Source of the DNA: Flavipsychrobacter sp.
GTDB taxonomy: Bacteria; Bacteroidota; Bacteroidia; Chitinophagales; Chitinophagaceae
Direction of reading: 5' to 3'
Length of the DNA stretch: 64,000 bases
Assembly: GCA_021155965.1 (NCBI GenBank)
Contig: JAJNBJ010000021.1
Coordinates: 1-64,000, forward strand
Shown: positions 1 to 8,162 of the stretch, piece by piece
How the letters are laid out: every line of letters begins with the position of its first letter
Numbering within the stretch: the first letter of the stretch is position 1
Made by a program: the position numbers and the translations under genes
Notes under the pieces: generated by a model
What the model saw: the letters and a program-made list of their open reading frames with translations, nothing else
The model's database searches: none
What the model was told of the DNA's origin: nothing

Positions 1-140
1 GTTACTTTTTTGCTTTCCCAATCTTTCAAAGAACGTCGCCCGGATTAACCGAACTCTGCTGTGACAAAGGATTTGAACCTTACATCCGGCCTTTAACCGA
101 TCACCTGTTTTTACTTTAAGAACTTCCTGTTTTTCTCCGA
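1..140 (-). other. Leader of a probable rRNA operon (16S off the left edge)
   Basis: Downstream of P2 the minus strand carries a box reading GTTCTTTGAAAGATTGG at 18-34, like the conserved element found shortly before 16S rRNA genes in Bacteroidota. Nearer the promoter is a stretch with a tRNA T-arm look (GGTTCAAATCC, around 75-90) but no matching acceptor or anticodon arm, so it is not called a tRNA. No protein-coding frame in 1-384 is convincing. That the 16S gene follows is inferred, because the rRNA itself is not in the window. Confidence 0.4.
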
Positions 141-162
141 TAAAAAGCCCCCTTTCAGGGGG
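141..162 (-). terminator. Hairpin with U tract in the rRNA-type leader
   Basis: CCCCC (148-152) pairs with GGGGG (158-162), with one more T-A pair inside. On the minus strand the stem is followed by GCTTTTTATC. It has the shape of a Rho-independent terminator but lies just downstream of P2, so it may be an attenuator or a processing stem in the leader rather than the end of a gene. No minus-strand gene lies between P2 and the hairpin. Confidence 0.45.
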
Positions 163-182
163 TCGGGTGTTAAACGGGAGTG

Positions 183-213
183 CAAAGGTATATGTTGCTT
201 TTCACTCCACAAA
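183..213 (-). promoter_or_regulatory. Downstream promoter P2 of a probable rRNA operon
   Basis: On the minus strand, TACCTTTG (183-190) is preceded by exactly 19 bases and TTTG (210-213), and followed by CACTCCC. It is nearly identical to the rpsU promoter of this window (TACCTTTGCACTCCC) and lies about 125 bases downstream of P1. Tandem strong promoters are typical of rRNA operons. Transcription would run leftward out of the window. Confidence 0.65.
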
Positions 214-311
214 ATTGTTTTCAAAATTATTTTCAAAAAACTTTGTGAAAGATTCCCTTTCTTCTGCACTTTTAAAGAACTTTTCCCAACCCTTTTTCTG
301 TTTTGGGAGCG

Positions 312-342
312 CAAAGATAATGCAGATTATTGTACAAACAAA
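312..342 (-). promoter_or_regulatory. Upstream promoter P1 of a probable rRNA operon
   Basis: Read on the minus strand there is TATCTTTG (-7 box, 312-319), a 19-base spacer and TTTG (-33 box, 339-342). This is the Bacteroidota housekeeping promoter layout. The bases after the -7 box (CGCTCCC) match those after the second promoter at 183-190 and after the rpsU promoter. Two tandem promoters of this kind in front of a structured leader fit an rRNA operon reading off the left edge. Box match and spacing are seen; the target is inferred. Confidence 0.6.
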
Positions 343-384
343 CAATGTGGATAAAATATTGGCTAAATGTTCTCTTAAGGGAGC

Positions 385-1905
385 CTATTTTGCGCTGTTC
401 CAGATCAGCTGATCCAGCTTTTTGCGCTCAGGTATAATGCTTGCCCGGTAAAGCATTACAGGCAGCCATGCACTTTTATCGGCATGCCATCTTTTCACTT
501 CACTGTTCCACAACAATTTTTTATCGGGAGATACAATGAACAAAGAGGCGAAAGGGACGTTGGTAGAAACAAACATATCATTTCCCGGCAACTCCTCTGC
601 ATTACCTCCCGAAGTAAAGTTATACCTCCTCATTGCTGCAATAGCCGGATTGTCGATCATCGGTTCAGTGTTTCGTGGCTCAACCGGGCATGCGTATTCC
701 CAAACTAACTTTAGCGAATCCTTTTCTGTACGCGGTTCTTCGAGCATTACCACCGATGGCGCAGATAGCGGGCCACATCCGTTATTATAAATATATAAAT
801 ACCCTTTTTCTGATATCTTTATACTATGCTGTCCACAGAAAAAATGATTTTCCATGCTGTCTTTTGCATATTTCATCTCGCCATAAACGGCTATTACTTT
901 GCCCGAAGGATAACTCACCTTTAAAATTTGGCCTATATTTCTAAATCCAACATATATAGCCTTGTTTTTTTCATCGAAAAAGAACGAATTCATATGCACA
1001 TCATATTCCGGCATACCGTTGGCCCTCATGTAAAAATCAAGGTTGGCATTGGCAAAGTAGCTTGAAGCACTCCACATCCACACCAGTTTGCCGGTTTCAT
1101 CATATTCTTCCACTTCTCCAAACCTTGGCTTCCTGTTCATCCTGTTGCGGGCCCTCATAGAATCAGCTTTCTGGCGGTTCCCGTCCCTTGGTATGGCCTG
1201 TGGCTTTACCAGCGGCTCAAACGCAAGCACCATGTTATGCCCGTTGCTCATTTTTGTTATTTCATGGTGGTAACCTTGCATGGTGTCTTTTGCCATTTTA
1301 CGGCCGTTAGGGCCCTGCCAAAGTATCTTCCCATGGTAGTCGACCTCAAAGGCCTTTCCGTCAACAACAAAAGTGATGGTGCCTTTCTGGGATAACTTCA
1401 TATCCCGCAGTTGTGAATTCTCTTTGATGATGCCCCCCAGCTCCGGCAAGTACCAGACAGGGTTTCCGGCCATATCATACAATGCATGGGTACCATCTAC
1501 AAACACATAAGCATCCTCGTATTTTTCTGCTTTCTGTGTCACCTCGAGTTTTACTTTAGTTGTATCCGTATAAAAGATGGAACCAACGTAAAAATGGTAA
1601 AATGTCCCTTTGCCTGAGCCGTCTGAAACACGCCATGTATACGCACTGCCAAACGAAGGGACCTCGCCGATAACTTTATTTTGCTTATACGGTATACTTT
1701 TCACTATGTTCTTCATGAATGACTGTTCATCATTAAATGCCCCCAGGGCTATTTCCAACCTGGCATCTTTTTTGATCTTAGCAGCCGGAAACGAAAAGCC
1801 AATAATGCGGTAGTTCAATGTATCATTTTCCGTGGGATATACCTGGGATAATAGCTGGAAAGGCACAGCCATGCACAGAAATGAAAGAAAAAAGAAAATT
1901 CTCAT
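385..1905 (-). CDS. Arylsulfotransferase (ASST)-like secreted protein
   Basis: A 506-residue protein with a hydrophobic signal peptide at residues 1-19, ending near LLSQ. The body resembles the arylsulfotransferase (ASST) beta-propeller family: DMAGNPVWYLPE, the His-rich YHHEITKMSNGH, ETGKLVWMWSASSYF and DVHMNSFFFDEKN, with His residues where the family has its sulfate-accepting histidine. Family members transfer sulfate between phenols in the periplasm, but many Bacteroidota homologues are uncharacterised, so activity is not assured. A TTG 27 bases upstream also opens the frame; the ATG at 1905 is preferred because the signal peptide starts there. TATATTTG, a possible -7 box, ends only five bases before this ATG, which would make the mRNA nearly leaderless. 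Confidence 0.7.
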   Translation of the reverse strand: MRIFFFLSFLCMAVPFQLLSQVYPTENDTLNYRIIGFSFPAAKIKKDARLEIALGAFNDEQSFMKNIVKSIPYKQNKVIGEVPSFGSAYTWRVSDGSGKGTFYHFYVGSIFYTDTTKVKLEVTQKAEKYEDAYVFVDGTHALYDMAGNPVWYLPELGGIIKENSQLRDMKLSQKGTITFVVDGKAFEVDYHGKILWQGPNGRKMAKDTMQGYHHEITKMSNGHNMVLAFEPLVKPQAIPRDGNRQKADSMRARNRMNRKPRFGEVEEYDETGKLVWMWSASSYFANANLDFYMRANGMPEYDVHMNSFFFDEKNKAIYVGFRNIGQILKVSYPSGKVIAVYGEMKYAKDSMENHFFCGQHSIKISEKGYLYIYNNGCGPLSAPSVVMLEEPRTEKDSLKLVWEYACPVEPRNTEPMIDNPAIAAMRRYNFTSGGNAEELPGNDMFVSTNVPFASLFIVSPDKKLLWNSEVKRWHADKSAWLPVMLYRASIIPERKKLDQLIWNSAK

Positions 1906-2093
1906 ATAGGCAAATATAGGCCATTTAACCAAAATGGATTTTAACCAGAAGTGATAGAAAAACTTAAATAAACATAAATCTGCTAAAAAATAATTTTTGT
2001 GCGCAAAATCTTTTAATTTTGTTCATAAAGAAATTGTAAATTGCGGGTTACTAAATAAAATTGAATCTACTTTAATATAAAAATTTGTTTCCA

Positions 2094-5000
2094 ATGAAGA
2101 TACTTAAACTCTTTTCAGTCATTTTTCTCCTTGCCTGTGCTCTGTATTCGAATGCGCAAACAACCTTTAGCTACACAGGAACAATACAGACATGGACTGT
2201 TCCGGCAGGGGCAACTATGCTTACCGTAACGGTGAATGCCGCGGCAGGTGGGTCTACTTATTACTCATCCGGTGGCTGTGGAGGAAGGGTGACTGCTCAA
2301 GTGGCTGTAACACCCGGCCAGGTGATAAACGTATTTGTAGGTAACCAGGGTGGCGATGCCACATTTTACGGCCCAGGTGCAGGTGGCAATACAGGCAACA
2401 TCATGAATGTTGGTGGCGACGGCGGCAATTCTCCATATACCGGTGGTGCAGCAGGCGGTGGTGGATCTTCCGATATCCGCATAGGCGGTATAGGACTGGC
2501 AAACCGCGTAGTAGCTGCCGGCGGTGGCGGCGGTGCCGGAAACGATCCCTGCATGAGTGAGCCTGGTGGTCATGGTGGCGGCGCTGCAACTGCTGCGAGC
2601 GGAGAGCATTGTGGCGGTCCGTCTACAACAACATGCGGGCAGGGCGCTACTCCTGCTGCGGGTGGGGCTGCGGCTACTGCCGGTGGCACTGCAGGGGCTT
2701 CTTTATTTGGCGGAGATGGTACATCGCTTGTTTATACTTACTACGGCTACTGGGGCACCTACTATTACTACAGCACATCTGCAGGCGGCGGTGGTGGCGC
2801 AGGCTACTTTGGCGGCGGCGGCGGCTCTGCCGGCGGCGGCGGTGGTGGCTCCTCCTGGGTCGATCCCGCACTCACCAGTTCCGTGGTACATACTGCAGGT
2901 CCTAGTTGCGGTGACGGCTCTGTGATCATAGATGTTTTATGTACGCCACCCGTTGGCGGAGCTATTGTAGGCCCATCTACTGCTTGTATGGGCGCACCGG
3001 TTACCTACACCAACCCTACAGGCACAGCAGGCGGCACATGGAGCAGCAGCGCGCCCGGCACTTTTACAGTTAACCCCACAACAGGCGCTGTAACAGTTTT
3101 AGCATCCGGTTCAGGCACACTAACTTATTCAATTACTAATCCTTGCGGCTCGGCTTCAACATCTACGCCTATAATAGCTGCAATTCCCCCTTCGCCTATC
3201 GCAGGGCCACTCACGGTATGTGAACTCGGTTCGAATACATTAACTGACCCTGATGCTGGGGGTACATGGACCAGCATCAATACGGCCGTAGCTACAATTG
3301 ATCCGTTCACAGGCCTGTACAGCTCCCTTGCTGCAGGCACTACAACAATAAGCTATACCATAGGGTCCTGCGCGGCTACCGCAGTATTGACTGTTAACCC
3401 TAACCCACCGGCGATAGCCGGCCCGGGCGCGGTTTGCCAGGGAGGTACGATCACATTGACCAACTCTGTGCCCGGTGGCATATGGAGCAGCAATCTGCCT
3501 ACAGGCGCATCTGTTGATGCGATCACAGGAGTTGTTTCCGGCATTTTGGCAGGCGCCACTGCACGCATCGACTATACGCTGCCTACAACCTGCTTCAGTT
3601 TCCGTTTCGTAACTGTTAATACCCCACCTGATCCGATCACGGGCCCAACCCAAACATGCCAGGGTACAGCCTTTGCATTGGCCAACGCTATTCCGGGTGG
3701 TATATGGAGCAGCGGCACACCAGCTGTTGCAACTATATCATCCGCAGGTATTGTTTCCGGCCTTACAGGCGGCACTTCCTTGATCGCTTATACAATGCCG
3801 GGGTGCCCGCCTGCCACCTACTCCGTTACCATCAACCCCGGCCCTGCGCCGATCACGGGGCGCACTGCGATATGCACCGGCCTGGCAACACCATTATCAA
3901 GCGCTACCCCTGGTGGTACATGGACCAGCAGCAATCCTTCTATCATAGTAACACCTACTACAGGTCTGGTAACCAGCAGCGCAATAGGCAGCTCGGGAAC
4001 AATTTATTATACGCTGCCTACAGGTTGCTTCACTTCAGTAGTGGTGAATGTGAACCTTGGCGCGCCTGCTATGGTAGGCCCGACGAATATATGTAAAGGC
4101 GAAACTGCTACCTTCACCGATGCAGACCCAACAGGTATCTGGAGCAGCACAAACCTCAGCATTGCACAGATCATAGACACCAGCGGTGTTGTTACAGGTA
4201 TAAGCGCTGGTATAGTGGACATATCTTACACACTCCCGAATGGCTGCTTCGCCGTTCAGCCGTTGTCTGTTGACCCGCTTATTCCCGGGGTAGTAAATAT
4301 CAGCCGTTATCCTTCGGGTATCATTTGCCAGGACGACACCGTTTGGATGGTTGCAACTCCTGTAGCAGGAGGCGGCTCAATGCCGGCTTTCACCTGGAAG
4401 AAGTTCAGCGTTACTCTACCGGGCGCCACAGATGACACGCTCGTGTATGTAGCCCATACACCAAGCAGCGGGTTACATGGCGATGTATTTAACGTCTTCA
4501 TGTACCCCAATGATGGCTGCCCGATGTATGACTCAGTTGCTGACAGCATTTACATGGACGTAGCACCGAAAGATGTGCACCCTACTGTTTTCATCACTAC
4601 TACGGGACCTGATACAGTTGCATTCATGGGCCAGACAGTTACCTTCTTCACTAACCTTACGTGGGGAGGCCCATCACCTACTTATCAATGGTTCAAGAAT
4701 AATGTTGCCATACCGGGCGCTAATGGCTCAACTTACAGCACTACCATTTACGGCGACAGGGATTTCTTCCATTGCGAAGTGATAGGTAATCCTCCTTGTA
4801 TGGATACAGTAAAACCTCTCGGCCTCGGGGTCAGCAACAAGATCACGATCTACAATTTCCTTAGCGTGAACGACCTGCCTACAGGCAACGGTGCATTATC
4901 ATTGTTCCCTAACCCCAATGCCGGCACTTTCACTTTGAGCGGCAAGCTGGGAACGATATCTAATAATGATGTGCATTTTGAGATAACGAATATGCTTGGC

Positions 5001-5147
5001 CAGGTAATATATAACGGGCAAACAACACCAAAGAATGGTGAGATAAGCACGACAATAAAACTTGATAATATAGTTCCGGGCTCTTACCTGCTGCAGGTAA
5101 ATACTGATACCGGAATGGAAACATTCCACTTCGTTATCGCCAAATAA
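2094..5147 (+). CDS. Glycine-rich, Ig-like repeat T9SS cargo protein
   Basis: A 1017-residue secreted protein. A signal peptide (MKILKLFSVIFLLACALYSNAQ, ATG at 2094; the TTG at 2085 is unlikely) is followed by a glycine-rich domain to about residue 280 with runs such as GGGGGAGYFGGGGG. About six BIG2-like Ig repeats follow, each carrying a G-T/I-W-S/T-S core (GGTWSSS, GGTWTSI, GGIWSSN and so on), then a larger Ig-like module. The C-terminus (ALSLFPNPNAGTFTLSG through GSYLLQVNTD and FHFVIAK) is a type A T9SS sorting domain, so the product should be exported by the PorSS and probably anchored or released at the surface. The adhesive or structural role is inferred. The repetitive, GC-rich glycine region produces several long false reading frames on both strands. 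Confidence 0.85.
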   Translation: MKILKLFSVIFLLACALYSNAQTTFSYTGTIQTWTVPAGATMLTVTVNAAAGGSTYYSSGGCGGRVTAQVAVTPGQVINVFVGNQGGDATFYGPGAGGNTGNIMNVGGDGGNSPYTGGAAGGGGSSDIRIGGIGLANRVVAAGGGGGAGNDPCMSEPGGHGGGAATAASGEHCGGPSTTTCGQGATPAAGGAAATAGGTAGASLFGGDGTSLVYTYYGYWGTYYYYSTSAGGGGGAGYFGGGGGSAGGGGGGSSWVDPALTSSVVHTAGPSCGDGSVIIDVLCTPPVGGAIVGPSTACMGAPVTYTNPTGTAGGTWSSSAPGTFTVNPTTGAVTVLASGSGTLTYSITNPCGSASTSTPIIAAIPPSPIAGPLTVCELGSNTLTDPDAGGTWTSINTAVATIDPFTGLYSSLAAGTTTISYTIGSCAATAVLTVNPNPPAIAGPGAVCQGGTITLTNSVPGGIWSSNLPTGASVDAITGVVSGILAGATARIDYTLPTTCFSFRFVTVNTPPDPITGPTQTCQGTAFALANAIPGGIWSSGTPAVATISSAGIVSGLTGGTSLIAYTMPGCPPATYSVTINPGPAPITGRTAICTGLATPLSSATPGGTWTSSNPSIIVTPTTGLVTSSAIGSSGTIYYTLPTGCFTSVVVNVNLGAPAMVGPTNICKGETATFTDADPTGIWSSTNLSIAQIIDTSGVVTGISAGIVDISYTLPNGCFAVQPLSVDPLIPGVVNISRYPSGIICQDDTVWMVATPVAGGGSMPAFTWKKFSVTLPGATDDTLVYVAHTPSSGLHGDVFNVFMYPNDGCPMYDSVADSIYMDVAPKDVHPTVFITTTGPDTVAFMGQTVTFFTNLTWGGPSPTYQWFKNNVAIPGANGSTYSTTIYGDRDFFHCEVIGNPPCMDTVKPLGLGVSNKITIYNFLSVNDLPTGNGALSLFPNPNAGTFTLSGKLGTISNNDVHFEITNMLGQVIYNGQTTPKNGEISTTIKLDNIVPGSYLLQVNTDTGMETFHFVIAK

Positions 5148-5161
5148 GTTTGCCGGTAACG

Positions 5162-5206
5162 ATAAAATAAAGATCCCCCGATGGAATCGGGGGATCTTTA
5201 TTTTAT
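5162..5206. terminator. Bidirectional terminator
   Basis: A perfect inverted repeat with 20-base arms (5162-5181 and 5187-5206) and a five-base loop (TGGAA). The core is GATCCCCCGA/TCGGGGGATC, flanked by A-rich and T-rich tails on both sides. It lies between the convergent ends of the glycine-rich T9SS gene and hpf and would serve both. Confidence 0.9.
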
Positions 5207-5221
5207 ATCACTTTTATTCCA

Positions 5222-5527
5222 CTAACTATATACCACTTGCTTTTCCTTTTGGCGCTTCACCTGGTTCACTAATGAGCTAAACGCTACATCAAACGACTCT
5301 TCGAACGTTTTGCTTTGGTGCTTTACAAAATAGGAATGCCTTGGCACATACACTTTGATCTCCGCTACCTTGTCGCGCACCTGCTGCGACATGTTATCAA
5401 GCTTCAGGTACACTTCCACGCCTATTATCTTATCGTGGAAAGTTTTTAGCTTTTCGATTTTTGCGCTCACATGCTCTAGAAGCTTGCTGTCGGCATCAAA
5501 ATGCACTGTCTGGATCTGAATGTTCAT
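5222..5527 (-). CDS. hpf: Ribosome hibernation-promoting factor, short form
   Basis: A 101-residue HPF/RaiA/YfiA family protein (MNIQIQTVHFDAD..., internal VEVYLKLDN, C-terminal FEESFDVAFSSLVNQVKRQKE). Members bind the 30S decoding centre and inactivate or dimerise ribosomes in stationary phase. The length is that of the short form, without the C-terminal dimerisation domain of long HPF. It lies 23 bases downstream of the Xer recombinase gene on the same strand, which is itself downstream of rpsU, so the three probably form a transcription unit. The shared terminator at 5162-5206 follows it. Confidence 0.9.
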   Translation of the reverse strand: MNIQIQTVHFDADSKLLEHVSAKIEKLKTFHDKIIGVEVYLKLDNMSQQVRDKVAEIKVYVPRHSYFVKHQSKTFEESFDVAFSSLVNQVKRQKEKQVVYS

Positions 5528-5550
5528 AGTACTCTGTTTTGGTTAATAAT

Positions 5551-6441
5551 TCACCCTCTCGGATGGTTTTGCTTATGAATTTCTTTTAGTTTGTCTATGT
5601 TATTATGTGTGTATACCTGAGTGGCGGCGAGGCTGCTATGGCCCAGAAGGTCTTTTATGGCCTGTATATTGGCGCCATTATTCAATAAATGTGTAGCAAA
5701 AGTGTGCCGCAAAACGTGCGGGCTTTTCTTCTGTAGTGTAGTGGATTCACTCATATATTTAGTTACCACACGGTAAACATACCCTGCATATAGTGGTTCC
5801 CCTGATTCCAGGTTGAAAAGGAACTGTTCGTTATACACTTCCAGCTTCCTTTTTTCCTCCAGGTAATCCCTGATAGTATCCAGCAAGGCCGGGCTCACCG
5901 GTACAAGGCGCTCTTTATTGCCTTTACCCAGTATCCTCACCTGGTTCAGGCTCCATTCTATGTCATTCTCTTTAAGCTGCAATAATTCACCACGGCGCAT
6001 ACCGGTTGCGTAAAACAGCTCACAGATCAGCCTGTCAGTAAATCCTTTAAAGCCCTCATCATATTGTACTTCTTCCAGCAAGTGCTCTGATTCAGCTTCT
6101 TTCAGGTAGCTCGGCAGTCTTTCAGGCAGGCGCTGGGTATGCAGCTGGCGCACGGGGTTCTTATCCGCATGCCCATGCTTCATCAGGTATTTATAGTAAG
6201 AATTCAGGCTCGATATCTTCCGGTTAATGGTGCGGGCGGTTTGTTGCTCGCCCTTCATGCCAGCAAGCCAGCCCCTGATGTGGAAATGGGTGATGAGCTT
6301 CAGCTCGCTCATTCCAAATTCTTTGGTAAGATAATCCTGGAATTGGCGGAGGTCATTTTCGTATGCGGTTAGTGTATGGGAAGAGTATCTTTTCTCAAAT
6401 CTCAGGTATTGTATAAAGTCCGTTGTCCGTTCGTCAAACAT
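5551..6441 (-). CDS. xerC: Tyrosine recombinase XerC/XerD
   Basis: A 296-residue site-specific recombinase. An N-terminal SAM-like core-binding domain (about 1-90) is followed by a catalytic domain with the full set of residues: Arg in ATGMRRGELLQL, Lys in GKGNKERLVPV, His-x-x-Arg in SPHVLRHTFATHLL, His in LLGHSSLAATQ and the Tyr nucleophile in VYTH. Such proteins resolve chromosome dimers at dif with FtsK. Housekeeping context (rpsU, hpf) and length argue for the chromosomal Xer rather than an integrase of a mobile element. C versus D cannot be decided here. The ATG at 6441 is preferred; a GTG at 6453 falls in an inverted repeat. Confidence 0.85.
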   Translation of the reverse strand: MFDERTTDFIQYLRFEKRYSSHTLTAYENDLRQFQDYLTKEFGMSELKLITHFHIRGWLAGMKGEQQTARTINRKISSLNSYYKYLMKHGHADKNPVRQLHTQRLPERLPSYLKEAESEHLLEEVQYDEGFKGFTDRLICELFYATGMRRGELLQLKENDIEWSLNQVRILGKGNKERLVPVSPALLDTIRDYLEEKRKLEVYNEQFLFNLESGEPLYAGYVYRVVTKYMSESTTLQKKSPHVLRHTFATHLLNNGANIQAIKDLLGHSSLAATQVYTHNNIDKLKEIHKQNHPRG

Positions 6442-6452
6442 AGAAAAACCCA

Positions 6453-6480
6453 CTATTGTAAATTTACAAAATTACAATAG
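6453..6480. promoter_or_regulatory. Inverted repeat in the xer 5' region
   Basis: CTATTGTAA (6453-6461) and TTACAATAG (6472-6480) form a perfect 9-base inverted repeat with a 10-base AT-rich spacer, ending 12 bases before the xer ATG. A minus-strand TAATTTTG (6467-6474) sits inside it and could be a -7 box. It may be an operator or an mRNA hairpin at the start codon. Confidence 0.4.
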
Positions 6481-6486
6481 CGGGCA

Positions 6487-6494
6487 CAAATATA
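6487..6494 (-). promoter_or_regulatory. Candidate promoter -7 box of xer
   Basis: TATATTTG on the minus strand, followed by TGCCC, between rpsU and the recombinase gene. No good TTTG -33 box is seen at 19-20 bases, so the call rests on the -7 box and position. If used, the inverted repeat at 6453-6480 would be in the 5' leader. Confidence 0.35.
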
Positions 6495-6512
6495 TTTTAT
6501 ACTATGTATAGC

Positions 6513-6710
6513 TTATTCTGCTCCTTCCCCGTTCAGCATTTGCTGCTTGTACACAGCTTTTAACACTTCTGTGCGGCGCCTTACGGATGGCTTGGTGAAT
6601 GACTGGCGTTCGCGCAGTTGGTTAAGAACACGGGATTTCTCGTATTTCTTCTTGTACTTTTTCAGCGCTTTGTCAATGTTTTCGCAGTCTTTCGAATCTA
6701 TTATCAGCAT
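6513..6710 (-). CDS. rpsU: 30S ribosomal protein S21
   Basis: A 65-residue basic protein (MLIIDSKDCENIDKALKKYKKKYEKS..., then the Arg/Lys-rich SFTKPSVRRRTEVLKAVYKQQ) matching bacterial S21 along its length. S21 is a late-assembling 30S protein needed for translation initiation. A strong promoter lies 30 bases upstream at 6741-6771. The xer and hpf genes follow on the same strand. Confidence 0.95.
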   Translation of the reverse strand: MLIIDSKDCENIDKALKKYKKKYEKSRVLNQLRERQSFTKPSVRRRTEVLKAVYKQQMLNGEGAE

Positions 6711-6740
6711 ATTTTATACCCCCTTTTGGTGTTGGGAGTG

Positions 6741-6771
6741 CAAAGGTAGTATTTTTTATTATTCATCCAAA
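6741..6771 (-). promoter_or_regulatory. rpsU promoter
   Basis: On the minus strand, TACCTTTG (6741-6748) is preceded by 19 bases and TTTG (6768-6771) and followed by CACTCCC. Boxes and spacing match both promoters at the left edge of the window, which suggests a shared class of strong, growth-linked promoters. Confidence 0.75.
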
Positions 6772-6789
6772 TTTTTTTCTTCGCCCACC

Positions 6790-6810
6790 AGCTTTTTCAG
6801 CGAAGGAGGG
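6790..6810 (-). repeat. Dispersed repeat, copy 1
   Basis: Twenty-one bases (minus strand CCCTCCTTCGCTGAAAAAG plus CT) are identical to 33254-33274 and differ by one base from 33225-33245. All copies are intergenic. This one lies between rpsU and the unknown secreted-protein gene at 6850. Probably a dispersed intergenic repeat of this genome. Confidence 0.6.
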
Positions 6811-6849
6811 TTATATGGAATCAGCCTCCGTTTTAACAAACTTTAAACC

Positions 6850-7302
6850 CTATTGGTCGGCTTCCAGCTTAAATACAACAGCGTTCTGGTCAATATTCAC
6901 CAGCTGGTATTTCAGGTAGCTGAAGGCCCATATCCTCTTCTGGTGCGACCATTTGATGAGAATAGTGCCTTTTATGGTGCCTATCACAGCACCAGCATCA
7001 TTATACTGGGGATCGAGGGTGTAGATGATATTGAGGCAATCCCTGCGCAATGGCGTAGGTTTAGCTCTTGCCAGCTCCATAGCCTCTTTTTTGGCACGGG
7101 TTAGGGCTATAGGCTGCTCCGGCACTAGGTCTCCGGCTTTGAAATATTTGGGTACAAGGGTGTATTCTACGGGTTCATTATTGCTGGTACCCGCATCCAT
7201 AAAGCTTTTGTCAAAGAAAACGGAGTCTTTGGACCCGCCCTGTGCGAAAGAACTAAAAGCGCCCACTAAAAGGGCTACAAGCATGATGATGTTTTTCTTC
7301 AT
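6850..7302 (-). CDS. Secreted protein of unknown function
   Basis: A 150-residue protein with a Sec signal peptide (MKKNIIMLVALLVGAFSSFAQ). The mature part is soluble-looking, with a Lys/Arg-rich middle (LTRAKKEAMELARAK) and a C-terminal beta-rich half ending YLKYQLVNIDQNAVVFKLEADQ. I do not recognise a family. It stands alone between the rpsU promoter region and a roughly 250-base AT-rich gap with nothing notable. Confidence 0.6.
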   Translation of the reverse strand: MKKNIIMLVALLVGAFSSFAQGGSKDSVFFDKSFMDAGTSNNEPVEYTLVPKYFKAGDLVPEQPIALTRAKKEAMELARAKPTPLRRDCLNIIYTLDPQYNDAGAVIGTIKGTILIKWSHQKRIWAFSYLKYQLVNIDQNAVVFKLEADQ

Positions 7303-7549
7303 GTAACGTTTAATTTGTTGTTAGTAATGCAGAATTTGATAAAGTTATGAATATTCAATAACATAACATTCACAAAAGATAAAAATATGCATCCTTTATT
7401 GCAGTTATGTGGTACCTAAATCAAGCGATGTGCCAAAGATAGTTAATGAAATCCTTATTCTGCCGCACCGGTATTAAATTCGTTTTAAGAGATACCGGGA
7501 TTGGGGATTTACATGCTGGTGGCATAATTTTAATGTGTCTTTTTTTATT

Positions 7550-7879
7550 ATGCAAATACATATTATCAACCGCCAGGTAGAGATAATATCCAGTTATGTA
7601 GGCTACCTGGAGAACAGCAGTAAATATATTGAAGTACTGGACGCTTCTCTGCTGCGCGAAAAGATCAGCAACATCAAAAAAGTTTTCCGGTATCCCGGCC
7701 CGCACCAGGCGGAGTATCTATCGCGGTGCGATGCCGCAATTGTGCTGCTGGAGTTCGACAAGAGCAGGTACGCATGCAGCATAGCCATTGGCAATACTTT
7801 GAGCTGCCTGCACAGCTATAGGCTGGAACTGGAAAAAAGCCTTTCAAAAGTGGACAGGACTGTAGCGGTGCATTACTGA
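7550..7879 (+). CDS. Hypothetical protein, 109 residues
   Basis: A small, soluble, mostly helical-looking protein (MQIHIINRQVEIISSYVGYLENSSKYIEV..., SLLREKISNIKKVF, LHSYRLELEKSLSKVD). No signal peptide or family is recognised. The ATG at 7550 is chosen over a GTG at 7535 because homology-free N-terminal additions would be only five residues. The opposite frame (7421-7705) has an unlikely composition and is treated as a shadow. Confidence 0.45.
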   Translation: MQIHIINRQVEIISSYVGYLENSSKYIEVLDASLLREKISNIKKVFRYPGPHQAEYLSRCDAAIVLLEFDKSRYACSIAIGNTLSCLHSYRLELEKSLSKVDRTVAVHY

Positions 7880-7944
7880 ATGCTGTTTTCTTTGCACTGG
7901 TCTTTTAAATTGTGTTATCTTTATTAAGCACAAACTGCTGCATT

Positions 7945-8160
7945 ATGCCTACTTATTTGTTTAAACTCGAGAAATACAACATAATTGAGGAAACCGAAAT
8001 TGAGGATGAAGGCCTCGCCCCGCAAACATTGATGAATATGGATAAGCACGGCAATGGCAGCCTGGCCATCAACGCCATTGATGGTGAGCGTGCTGAGGCT
8101 TTTTGCCAACTGCACATGAGCATACATAAGAACTGGGACAATCCTGGCTTCGCCTTATAG
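7945..8160 (+). CDS. Hypothetical small protein, 71 residues
   Basis: An acidic small protein (MPTYLFKLEKYNIIEETEIEDEGLAPQ...). No family is recognised. The frame opens earlier at 7912, but the ATG at 7945 gives a more natural start. Its stop lies two bases before the ATG of the NHL-repeat gene, so the two may be co-translated. Confidence 0.45.
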   Translation: MPTYLFKLEKYNIIEETEIEDEGLAPQTLMNMDKHGNGSLAINAIDGERAEAFCQLHMSIHKNWDNPGFAL

Positions 8161-8162
8161 TT

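Noticed and set aside
60-130. tRNA-like segment on the minus strand (GGTTCAAATCC)
   Set aside because: The T arm is imperfect and no acceptor, D or anticodon arms pair with it, so it is not a functional tRNA.
2265-2925. Several frames in the glycine-rich region
   Set aside because: Gly codons read in other frames give open Ala, Arg or Leu-rich shadows; none has a start signal or motif.
5551-6441. Xer gene as an integrase of a mobile element
   Set aside because: It sits between rpsU and hpf with no attachment-site duplication or phage genes, as expected for the chromosomal recombinase.
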